Notes: generated by a model from the sequence alone, not told the origin. A stretch of DNA of 5,239 nucleotides from Gardnerella vaginalis (GCF_001563665.1 NZ_KQ961874.1:1-5239), one strand, 5' to 3'; shown: positions 1 to 5,239, numbered from the stretch's first letter. Program-made: numbers and translations.

Positions 1-24
1 GCTTTCAACCTTGTGCAAGTCCTC

Positions 25-77
25 TCGCATTAAGCTCGTTTGAAGCGCGAGCTTTGCTTCAAACGAGGGTAATGCGA
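25..77. repeat. Long interrupted inverted repeat (hairpin or cruciform)
   Basis: Two nested perfect arms can be read directly: an 8-base arm (25-32 with 70-77) and a 12-base arm (35-46 with 56-67). A 2-by-2 mismatch separates them and the loop is 9 bases (47-55). Neither strand has a T-run after the stem, so it does not look like a standard intrinsic terminator. A competing 7-bp hairpin (32-38 with 48-54) uses part of the same left arm. It may be the trailer of a gene upstream of the window or a small palindromic repeat; its function is unknown. Confidence 0.7.
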
Positions 78-86
78 CACGCCGAT

Positions 87-114
87 TTGCGCTCTCATTA
101 AATTTGAGTATAGT
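87..114 (+). promoter_or_regulatory. Possible promoter for tRNA-Lys
   Basis: A TATAGT hexamer at 109-114 matches the sigma-70-type -10 consensus at 5 of 6 positions. TTGCGC at 87-92, 16 bases upstream, is a weak -35 (3 of 6). Transcription would start near 121, about 30 bases before the mature tRNA 5' end. The call rests on motif match and position only. Confidence 0.4.
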
Positions 115-151
115 TATTTCTCGGTTCAAAAATCAAATGAATCTAGCCAAC

Positions 152-225
152 GCCCCTTTAGCTCAGTTGGTTAGAGCAGCTGACTCTTAATCAGCGTGTC
201 CGGGGTTCGAATCCCCGAGGGGGCA
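152..225 (+). tRNA. tRNA-Lys(CTT)
   Basis: The full cloverleaf can be drawn. The acceptor stem pairs GCCCCTT with AGGGGGC (one G-U). The D arm is GCTC/GAGC at 161-164 and 174-177. The anticodon stem is GCTGA/TCAGC with loop CTCTTAA, and the T arm is CGGGG-TTCGAAT-CCCCG. The anticodon is CTT at 186-188, reading the lysine codon AAG. The discriminator base is A225, and the 3' CCA is not encoded, so it must be added by nucleotidyltransferase. An intrinsic terminator starts 6 bases downstream, which makes this a single-tRNA transcript. Confidence 0.97.
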
Positions 226-230
226 CAAAT

Positions 231-258
231 AAAACCCAAGCCTAGAGCTTGGGTTTTT
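231..258 (+). terminator. Intrinsic terminator after tRNA-Lys
   Basis: An 11-bp perfect stem (231-241 with 247-257), core CCCAAGC/GCTTGGG, has a 5-base loop and runs into a T-tract at 254-258. Because the stem begins with an A-run, it could also terminate on the minus strand. It sits directly after tRNA-Lys and insulates it from tRNA-Arg. Confidence 0.93.
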
Positions 259-262
259 CATA

Positions 263-290
263 TTGTTCAATCAAAGCATTCGTGTATAAT
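263..290 (+). promoter_or_regulatory. Promoter for tRNA-Arg
   Basis: A perfect TATAAT -10 box lies at 285-290. TTGTTC at 263-268 is a weak -35, with a 16-base spacer. The expected start is near 297, giving a leader of about 40 bases before tRNA-Arg at 338. The position just after the tRNA-Lys terminator supports a separate transcription unit. This promoter may also feed the ileS leader, because no hairpin terminator is seen after tRNA-Arg. Confidence 0.6.
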
Positions 291-301
291 ATCCCTTTGT
301 T

Positions 302-330
302 GTTTGCTAGTTAATCATGTTGTAGCAAAC
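302..330 (+). repeat. Inverted repeat in the tRNA-Arg 5' leader
   Basis: GTTTGCTA (302-309) and TAGCAAAC (323-330) are perfect complements separated by 13 bases. The hairpin would form in the precursor RNA starting just downstream of the predicted start site and end 7 bases before the mature tRNA 5' end. It could keep the leader from interfering with tRNA folding, or act as a small palindromic protein site. No T-run follows it. Confidence 0.55.
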
Positions 331-337
331 TTACACT

Positions 338-410
338 GCCTCGGTAGCTCAGTGGATAGAGCACCACTCTCCTAAAGTGGGTGTCGTCAGTTCGATTCTG
401 ATTCGGGGCA
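338..410 (+). tRNA. tRNA-Arg(CCT)
   Basis: The cloverleaf is complete. The acceptor stem pairs GCCTCGG with TCGGGGC (two wobble pairs). The D arm is GCTC/GAGC at 347-350 and 359-362. The anticodon stem is CCACT/AGTGG with loop CTCCTAA, the variable region is 5 bases, and the T arm is GTCAG-TTCGATT-CTGAT. The anticodon is CCT at 371-373, reading the arginine codon AGG. The discriminator is A410 and CCA is not encoded. A short T-run (412-416) follows without any hairpin other than the tRNA itself, so read-through into the ileS leader is possible. Confidence 0.96.
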
Positions 411-413
411 CTT

Positions 414-444
414 TTTACACAATGTTAGGGGATAGTGTTAGATT
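414..444 (+). promoter_or_regulatory. Possible ileS promoter
   Basis: TTTACA at 414-419 is a good -35 (5 of 6). TAGATT at 439-444 is a partial -10 (4 of 6) preceded by TG at 436-437, an extended -10 arrangement. The 19-base spacer is longer than ideal. The predicted start near 451 falls just before the first T-box helix, as expected for a leader promoter. Confidence 0.4.
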
Positions 445-458
445 GTTCCTAAATTAAG

Positions 459-670
459 CGATGATCCGTTATCAGCGGGGAGTTTTCGGAAGAACGGCGA
501 GCATTCTTAATATTTTCGCTTATTAGAACCGACGGGATTGGCCCGCATAGCCAAATATAAGCGGTTATAAGAATAGTTTTAAGATTCTTATAGCAAGCGA
601 GGTGGTACCGCGGTAGGCAACTGTCGTCCTCGCAGGGAAATGTTTAACCCTGTTTAGCGAGGAGAGTACA
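459..670 (+). promoter_or_regulatory. ileS T-box riboswitch (translational, ultrashort Stem I)
   Basis: This is a tRNA-Ile-sensing leader. An ultrashort Stem I (466-468 with 476-478) presents ATC (471-473), an isoleucine codon, in its loop as the specifier. A small hairpin (482-495) and a Stem II region (about 496-530) follow. Next is a Stem IIA/B hairpin (533-536 with 542-545) whose loop TTGG (538-541) can pair with CCAA (551-554) to form a pseudoknot. Stem III is 9 bp (566-574 with 584-592). The conserved T-box core GGTGGTACCGCGG is at 601-613. Its bulge TGGT (603-606) matches the ACCA end of tRNA-Ile. The antisequestrator pairs 597-602 with 628-633 and 610-613 with 624-627 around a 7-base bulge. 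No intrinsic terminator precedes the start codon, so control is translational, as known for actinobacterial ileS leaders. Confidence 0.95.
627..663 (+). promoter_or_regulatory. Shine-Dalgarno sequestrator of the ileS T-box
   Basis: TCCTCGC (627-633) is complementary to GCGAGGA (657-663), which contains the ribosome binding site. A second helix, AGGG/CCCT (634-637 with 648-651), stacks inside it and closes a 10-base loop. The same CCTCGC pairs in the alternative fold with GCGAGG at 597-602 of the antisequestrator, so the two states exclude each other. GAGGAG (659-664) lies 6 bases before the GTG start at 671, which supports that start. Confidence 0.85.
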
Positions 671-3600
671 GTGAGCGAATCTGCTAATATGGCAAATGAT
701 ACGTCTGAGAATCATGTGTATCCAAAAGTAAACGTTATGGCAGTAGAATCTAATGGAGATTCCGATAATACTAGCTGTGTTTCGCCAAATCCTTCATTCC
801 CACAACTTGAAGAATCTGTGCTTCAATACTGGGATGCAAATAATACGTTTAGAAAATCAATAGAGTATCGTCCATCTGGCAAAGGTAGCCAAAATGAGTT
901 TGTTTTCTTTGATGGACCTCCTTTTGCAAATGGTCTTCCACACTATGGTCACTTGCTAACAGGTTACGCAAAAGACGTTATTCCTCGCTACCAAACTATG
1001 CGTGGTCGTAAAGTAAACAGAGTTTTCGGTTGGGATACTCATGGTCTTCCTGCAGAATTGGAAGCGCAAAAAGAGCTTGGAATCGAATCTGTTGAGCAAA
1101 TCGAGAAAATGGGAATCGCAAAGTTCAACAATGCTTGTCGTTCCAGTGTTTTGAAGTATACGAATGAATGGCAAAACTACGTGCATCGTCAAGCGCGTTG
1201 GGTTGATTTTGAGCGTGGCTACAAAACTCTCAACATTCCATATATGGAATCCGTTATGTGGGCTTTCAAGCAGCTTTATAACAAAGGATTAGCTTACAAA
1301 GGCTACCGCGTGCTCCCGTACTGCCCGAAGGATCAAACTCCACTTTCTGCACACGAGCTTCGTATGGATGCGGATGTTTACCAGAATCGTCAAGATACAA
1401 CTGTTTCTGTAGCTGTAAAACTTCGAGATGAAGAAGACGCCTACGCAGTATTCTGGACTACTACTCCTTGGACTGTGCCAACCAACTTCGCAATCGTAGT
1501 CGGCGCAGACATCGATTACGTGGAAGTTCGCCCGACTGAAGGCAAGTTTGCTGGTAAGAAGTTCTACATCGGTAAGCCTTTGCTGGGATCTTACACTAAG
1601 GAACTTGGCGAAAACTACGAGGTTGTGCGCGAACTTAAGGGAGCTGAGATGTCAGGCTGGCGCTACTATCCAGTATTCCCTTACTTTGCAAGCGAATCTG
1701 CGCTTAAAGAAGGCGGTATTCCTGGTCCTAATGCTTTCACAATTTACACAGCAGACTATGTTGACACTTCTGAAGGTACTGGTTTAGTTCACCAAGCTCC
1801 TTACGGCGAAGACGATATGAACACGCTTAACGCACATGAAATTCGAAGCGTTGATGTGCTAGATGCAGGCTGCAAGTTTACAAGCGATTGCCCAGATTAC
1901 GAAGGCTTGTACGTTTTTGACGCGAATCTTCCAATTTTGCGTGCTTTGCGTGCAGGAGATGGACCTCTTGCTAAAATGCCGGAAGATCAACGTGCGCTAT
2001 TATTCCAAGAAAAAAGCTACGTGCACAGTTATCCTCACTGCTGGCGTTGTGCAACTCCGCTTATTTACAAACCTGTTTCTAGCTGGTTTGTATCTGTAAC
2101 GAAGATTAAAGAAAGATTGCTTGAACTTAATCAAAAGATCAATTGGATTCCTGGAAACGTGAAAGATGGTCAGTTTGGTAAGTGGCTTTCTAACGCTCGC
2201 GATTGGTCAATTAGCCGTAATAGATTCTGGGGCTCGCCAATTCCAGTGTGGGTGAGTGACGATCCGAAGTATCCTCGTGTAGACGTTTATGGTTCCTTGG
2301 AAGAGCTTAAGGCTGATTTTGGGGATTATCCTCGCGATGATGATGGTAATGTGAATATGCATCGCCCGTATATTGATCGCCTGACTCGTCCTAATCCAGA
2401 TGATCCTACTGGAAAATCACAAATGCATAGGATTACAGATGTTCTTGATTGCTGGTTTGAGTCTGGTTCTATGCCTTTTGCTCAATTCCATTATCCTTTT
2501 GAAAATAAGGAATTCTTTGAGGAACACTTCCCATGCGATTACATCGTTGAATATATCGGTCAAACTCGTGGATGGTTCTACACGCTTCACATTATGGCTA
2601 CGGCGCTTTTTGACCGCCCGGCTTATAAGAACGTGATTTGCCATGGTATTGTGCTTGGTTCTGACGGTCAGAAGATGAGTAAGCATTTGCGAAATTATCC
2701 AGATGTGAATGGCGTTTTTAACGAGTATGGTTCAGACGCAATGCGCTGGTTCTTAATGTCTTCGCCGATTTTGCGCGGCGGCAATTTGATTGTGACTGCA
2801 GATGGCATTAGGGATACAGTTCGTCAAGTTATGCTTCCAATTTGGAGCTCGTATTACTTCTTCACTTTGTATGCGAATGCTGCAAACGGTGGGGAAGGTT
2901 ATAATGCTCGTCGTCTTCGTGCAAGTGAGGTTTCGGGACTTTGTAACATGGACCGCTACTTGCTTGCTCGCACGCGTTTGCTTGTTGAGCGCGTAGAAAA
3001 GTGTTTGAACGAGTTTGCTATTAGCGATGCTTGTGCGGCAGTAAGTGACTTTATTGACGTACTTACAAATTGGTATATTCGTGGCAGCCGTGATCGTTTC
3101 TGGAATGAAGATGAAACTGCTTTCAACACTCTTTACACTGCGTTGGAAGTGTTTATGCGCACAATTGCTCCTCTTGCTCCTATGGAAGCAGAGGCTGTGT
3201 GGCGAGGTCTTACTGGCGGAGAATCTGTGCATTTAGCTGATTGGCCTTATTTGGTTGAGCCACAAACTCTTTGCGATGGAGAGAAAAATCCTAAGGCTGA
3301 AGAAGTTACTGAGCTTGGCGCTGTTCTTGCTTCAGATGATGCTTTGGTTGCTGCTATGGATAAGGTTCGTGAGGTTGTGTCTTCTACGCTTTCGTTGCGT
3401 AAAGCGGAACAGTTGCGTGTGCGTCAGCCGTTAGCAAACTTGACAGTTGTTGCAGAAAATATTGATGCTGTAGAGCCTTATGAGCAGGTTCTTGAGCGTG
3501 AGCTTAACGTGAAGAATGTTACATTCTGCACTTTGAAAGATGCAAGCGAACACGGTTTGAAGATTGTTCATGAGCTTAAAGTGAATGCTCGCGCTGCTGG

Positions 3601-4078
3601 CCCTCGCTTGGGTAAGCAAGTTCAATTTGCTATTAAGTCTTCTAAGAGTGGCGATTGGCATGTTGACGGCTCTGGCGCTCCTGTTGTTCAGACTCCAAAC
3701 GGCGAAGTTGCGCTTGTTGAGGGCGAATATGAGCTTGTGAATCGCGTTGAGTCTTCGGATGCTCAAGCAGCTGCAAATATGGCTTCTGCTGCAATGCCAA
3801 CTGGCGGCTTCGTTATGCTTGACACTGCTTTGACTAGCGATTTGCTTGCTGAAGGATATGCTCGCGATGCTATTCGCGTTGTTCAGGATGCTCGCAAGGA
3901 GAACGGTTTAGATGTTACGGATCGAATTGCTTTGACTTTGAGCGTGCCAGCTTCGGACGTTGCTAAAGTTGAGCAATTCCGAGACTTGATTGCTAAAGAA
4001 ACTCTTGCTACAAGCTTCGAAGTTACTGAGGCTGATTCTAGTGCAACAGAGCTTAGAGTTACTCTTAAGCGCGCGTAG
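671..4078 (+). CDS. ileS: Isoleucyl-tRNA synthetase, type 2 (eukaryote-like)
   Basis: This cytoplasmic class I enzyme charges tRNA-Ile with isoleucine using ATP and hydrolyses mischarged valine. Seen in the 1135-residue product: the HIGH motif as HYGH (91-94) inside GPPFANGLPHYGH; the CP1 editing domain with WTTTPW (262-267) and HQAPYGEDD (374-382), including the editing Asp; a CWRC cysteine pair (457-460); WSISRNRFWG (512-521); DCWFESGS (around 595); and the KMSKS loop as KMSKH (668-672). The anticodon-binding and C-terminal domains follow from about 730. HYGH, the ISRNRFWG form and KMSKH place it in the IleRS2 clade rather than the usual bacterial IleRS1. The GTG start fits the binding site at 659-664; internal ATGs at residues 7 and 23 lack one as good. 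Residues 1 to about 40 are a polar, poorly conserved extension, which makes it somewhat long for the family. Expression is controlled by the T-box leader. Confidence 0.98.
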   Translation: MSESANMANDTSENHVYPKVNVMAVESNGDSDNTSCVSPNPSFPQLEESVLQYWDANNTFRKSIEYRPSGKGSQNEFVFFDGPPFANGLPHYGHLLTGYAKDVIPRYQTMRGRKVNRVFGWDTHGLPAELEAQKELGIESVEQIEKMGIAKFNNACRSSVLKYTNEWQNYVHRQARWVDFERGYKTLNIPYMESVMWAFKQLYNKGLAYKGYRVLPYCPKDQTPLSAHELRMDADVYQNRQDTTVSVAVKLRDEEDAYAVFWTTTPWTVPTNFAIVVGADIDYVEVRPTEGKFAGKKFYIGKPLLGSYTKELGENYEVVRELKGAEMSGWRYYPVFPYFASESALKEGGIPGPNAFTIYTADYVDTSEGTGLVHQAPYGEDDMNTLNAHEIRSVDVLDAGCKFTSDCPDYEGLYVFDANLPILRALRAGDGPLAKMPEDQRALLFQEKSYVHSYPHCWRCATPLIYKPVSSWFVSVTKIKERLLELNQKINWIPGNVKDGQFGKWLSNARDWSISRNRFWGSPIPVWVSDDPKYPRVDVYGSLEELKADFGDYPRDDDGNVNMHRPYIDRLTRPNPDDPTGKSQMHRITDVLDCWFESGSMPFAQFHYPFENKEFFEEHFPCDYIVEYIGQTRGWFYTLHIMATALFDRPAYKNVICHGIVLGSDGQKMSKHLRNYPDVNGVFNEYGSDAMRWFLMSSPILRGGNLIVTADGIRDTVRQVMLPIWSSYYFFTLYANAANGGEGYNARRLRASEVSGLCNMDRYLLARTRLLVERVEKCLNEFAISDACAAVSDFIDVLTNWYIRGSRDRFWNEDETAFNTLYTALEVFMRTIAPLAPMEAEAVWRGLTGGESVHLADWPYLVEPQTLCDGEKNPKAEEVTELGAVLASDDALVAAMDKVREVVSSTLSLRKAEQLRVRQPLANLTVVAENIDAVEPYEQVLERELNVKNVTFCTLKDASEHGLKIVHELKVNARAAGPRLGKQVQFAIKSSKSGDWHVDGSGAPVVQTPNGEVALVEGEYELVNRVESSDAQAAANMASAAMPTGGFVMLDTALTSDLLAEGYARDAIRVVQDARKENGLDVTDRIALTLSVPASDVAKVEQFRDLIAKETLATSFEVTEADSSATELRVTLKRA

Positions 4079-4110
4079 TTTAAGTGCAAATCTTTAGCTA
4101 ACTAAACAAA

Positions 4111-4156
4111 AAACGTGCTGGTGTATGATTAAATACATCGGCACGTTTAGTTTTTC
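4111..4156 (+). terminator. Intrinsic terminator after ileS
   Basis: A continuous 16-bp stem (4111-4126 with 4133-4148, with two G-U pairs) has outer arms AAACGTGC/GCACGTTT, inner arms TGTAT/ATACA and a 6-base loop. A TTTTT tract follows at 4151-4155. It begins 33 bases after the ileS stop codon. The preceding A-run (4107-4113) could give some bidirectional function. It separates ileS from murI transcriptionally. Confidence 0.92.
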
Positions 4157-4159
4157 TAG

Positions 4160-4200
4160 TTTTTCGTATTAGTGTATTATTTTTTCGCATTAGTGTATTA
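4160..4200. repeat. Tandem direct repeat, two 20-base units at 21-base period
   Basis: Two copies (4160-4179 and 4181-4200) differ at one position: TTTTTCG followed by T or C, then ATTAGTGTATTA. They lie in the AT-rich spacer between the ileS terminator and murI. The first copy plus the next base contains TATTAT (4175-4180), a -10-like hexamer, but no convincing -35 is paired with it. A 5-bp hairpin AGCGA-TTT-TCGCT follows at 4204-4216. The repeat may be slippage-prone sequence or a pair of protein sites; I cannot tell which. Confidence 0.75.
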
Positions 4201-4317
4201 GCAAGCGATTTTCGCTATTCTAAAGAATTTTTGGATTTTCAATATTCATTCATGCATGTTGATTTAGCTTTTTAGTTAAGATGTTGATACTCGCTATTAG
4301 AGTTGTGAACTGATTCT

Positions 4318-4324
4318 AGGAGGT
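4318..4324 (+). promoter_or_regulatory. Ribosome binding site of murI
   Basis: AGGAGGT is a near-perfect Shine-Dalgarno sequence, 5 bases before the ATG at 4330. It fixes the murI start with little doubt. No convincing promoter could be picked in the AT-rich 4201-4317 stretch upstream, although one is expected because of the ileS terminator. Confidence 0.92.
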
Positions 4325-4329
4325 ATTGA

Positions 4330-5109
4330 ATGTCTTCTTCAGCGCCAATTGGAGTATTTGATTCAGGATTAGGCGGTATATCTGTTGCTCGCGAAATCAG
4401 ATCTGCTATGCCTAATGAACATATACTTTATTTTGGGGATTCAGCAAACGCTCCTTATGGCATTAAAACACCTGATGAAGTTAAAAAGCTTAGTTTTTCT
4501 ATAGTCGAAAATTTTGTAAAGAATGGTGTTAAAGCAGTTGTAATCGCTTGCAATACAGCGACTTCTGCTGCTGTAAAAGATTTACGAGAGTATTATAATA
4601 TTCCAATTATTGGTATGGAGCCTGCTTTGAAATTGGCTTGCGACTTAGGTTGCGGTAAATCTCAACGTGTAATAGTTGCTGCAACACCTCTTACACTTAG
4701 AGAGCGCAAATTTGCAGATTTGTTAAATCGATTCGCGTGCGATCATACTATTTTTTCTCAGCCTTGCCCTGATTTAGTTAGAATTGTAGAAGATGGTGAA
4801 TTAAACAATCGTGATTTTGTAAATTGTGCTCTTCATAAATATTTTGATTCGTATGATTTACATTCGATTGATTCAGTCGTATTAGGTTGCACTCATTTTA
4901 TTTTTTATCGCGATTATTTTAGAGATTTTTTGCCTTCTAACGTTAAAATTGTTGATGGTAATGCTGGTACAATCCATCATTTGCAAGAGATATTAAGCTC
5001 TTTAGATGCGCTCGCGCCAAAATCAGAAGAGGGTAGTGTTACTATATCTAATTCAGATACTGGCAAGAGGATTAGTGAGTTAGCTCAAAGTTTATTTTTC
5101 GCAAAATAA
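4330..5109 (+). CDS. murI: Glutamate racemase
   Basis: This cofactor-independent cytoplasmic racemase converts L-glutamate to D-glutamate for the peptidoglycan stem peptide. The 259-residue length is typical. The Asp/Glu racemase signatures are all present: FDSGLGG (10-16) with the conserved Asp11; [11 protein letters not shown] (34-44); IACNTATS (72-79) with catalytic Cys74 and Thr76; and LGCTHF (185-190) with catalytic Cys187 and the partner His189. IVDGNAGT (207-214) fits the conserved C-terminal part of the fold. The protein has no signal peptide or membrane segment. The start is fixed by AGGAGGT 5 bases upstream. The gene is visibly more AT-rich than ileS: counted 60-base lines at 4381, 4501 and 4861 have 23, 21 and 18 G/C, against 28 and 29 in ileS lines at 2281 and 3541. 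It appears monocistronic within this window, since a strong terminator separates it from ileS. Confidence 0.97.
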   Translation: MSSSAPIGVFDSGLGGISVAREIRSAMPNEHILYFGDSANAPYGIKTPDEVKKLSFSIVENFVKNGVKAVVIACNTATSAAVKDLREYYNIPIIGMEPALKLACDLGCGKSQRVIVAATPLTLRERKFADLLNRFACDHTIFSQPCPDLVRIVEDGELNNRDFVNCALHKYFDSYDLHSIDSVVLGCTHFIFYRDYFRDFLPSNVKIVDGNAGTIHHLQEILSSLDALAPKSEEGSVTISNSDTGKRISELAQSLFFAK

Positions 5110-5141
5110 TAACTAATAATAACTCTTGCATGTTTTTGTAG

Positions 5142-5169
5142 CTTTTATAAAAGGTTATAGGATTTTTTT
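5142..5169 (+). terminator. Weak terminator-like element after murI
   Basis: A short AT-rich hairpin can form as TATAA/TTATA (5146-5150 with 5155-5159), or alternatively as the 12-base palindrome CTTTTATAAAAG at 5142-5153. A run of seven T's follows at 5163-5169. The stem is short and has no G/C pairs in the first option, so termination would be inefficient. It is the only T-tract-linked hairpin found after murI. Confidence 0.35.
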
Positions 5170-5220
5170 ACAGGATTTTCCTGTGTTTGTGAGGTGTGGG
5201 AATTGCTTACCTCACAGGAG
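5170..5220 (+). promoter_or_regulatory. Switch-like set of mutually exclusive hairpins at the 3' edge
   Basis: ACAGGA occurs at 5170-5175 and 5214-5219, and TCCTGT (5179-5184) can pair with either copy. The first pairing is a 6-bp hairpin with a 3-base loop. The second joins an independent 8-bp stem, TGTGAGGT/ACCTCACA (5188-5195 with 5209-5216), and would hide AGGAG (5216-5220), a ribosome-binding-like sequence. This could be the leader of a gene beyond the window. The only ATG seen, at 5237, is 16 bases from AGGAG, which is too far to be convincing. Confidence 0.4.
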
Positions 5221-5239
5221 CTTCAACTTTTTACGCATG

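Noticed and set aside
412..416. T-run after tRNA-Arg as an intrinsic terminator
   Set aside because: No hairpin precedes it apart from the tRNA acceptor/T arm, so it is not called as a terminator.
633..652. CAGGG/CCCTG hairpin in the ileS leader as a transcription terminator
   Set aside because: No T-run follows it. It fits better as the inner helix of the ribosome-binding-site sequestrator.
2753..3232. 159-codon open frame on the minus strand inside ileS
   Set aside because: It lies fully opposite conserved IleRS coding sequence, has a Ser/Thr/Lys/His-rich composition with no family signature, and is best explained as a shadow of ileS codon bias.
3431..3766. 111-codon minus-strand open frame and other short frames within ileS (e.g. 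1548-1787, 1863-2099, 2417-2686)
   Set aside because: All overlap ileS in other frames and resemble no known protein, and I saw no reason to prefer any of them over ileS.
4160..4200. Tandem repeat as a CRISPR array
   Set aside because: The two units are separated by only one base, with no spacers, and no cas genes are present.
4204..4216. AGCGA/TCGCT hairpin as a terminator
   Set aside because: The stem is only 5 bp with a 3-base loop, has no T-tract after it, and a strong terminator already lies upstream at 4111-4156.
4259..4300. Promoter for murI (TTGATT, TAAGAT, GATACT, TATTAG candidates)
   Set aside because: Each candidate hexamer matched only partly and no pair had acceptable spacing, so no site could be chosen over the AT-rich background.
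5237..5239. ATG at the window end as the start of a third gene
   Set aside because: The nearest AGGAG is 16 bases away and no codons follow inside the window, so it cannot be supported.

Overview
This window looks like chromosomal DNA from a low-GC member of the Bifidobacteriaceae, most likely Gardnerella or a close relative. That placement is an inference. It rests on an actinobacterial-style ileS T-box leader with an ultrashort Stem I that acts on translation, on a long type 2 (eukaryote-like) isoleucyl-tRNA synthetase with HYGH and KMSKH motifs, and on AT-rich codon use unlike most actinobacteria. All genes lie on the + strand, and the theme is tRNA charging plus one cell-wall gene.

Layout: positions 1-151 hold no recognisable gene but carry a long interrupted inverted repeat (25-77) and a possible promoter. 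Next come tRNA-Lys(CTT) at 152-225 with its own strong terminator, a promoter and leader hairpin, and tRNA-Arg(CCT) at 338-410. From about 459 to 670 is a complete ileS T-box riboswitch. Its tRNA-Ile specifier (ATC), Stem IIA/B pseudoknot, Stem III, TGGT acceptor-binding bulge, antisequestrator and competing Shine-Dalgarno sequestrator can all be traced by base pairing. ileS itself (671-4078) starts with GTG and is followed by a 16-bp-stem intrinsic terminator. A 251-base spacer with a 21-base tandem repeat separates it from murI (4330-5109, glutamate racemase), which has a near-perfect ribosome binding site. The last 130 bases hold a weak terminator-like element and a set of mutually exclusive hairpins ending in an AGGAG sequence. 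These may be the leader of a gene beyond the window.

How it works together: uncharged tRNA-Ile should bind the leader through the ATC specifier and the TGGT bulge, stabilise the antisequestrator, free the ribosome binding site, and so raise IleRS synthesis. murI is separated by a strong terminator and is probably transcribed independently, supplying D-glutamate for peptidoglycan. No wholly new system is evident. The most notable items are the clearly resolved translational T-box, the mupirocin-insensitive class of synthetase it controls, and the undescribed switch-like structure at the 3' edge.
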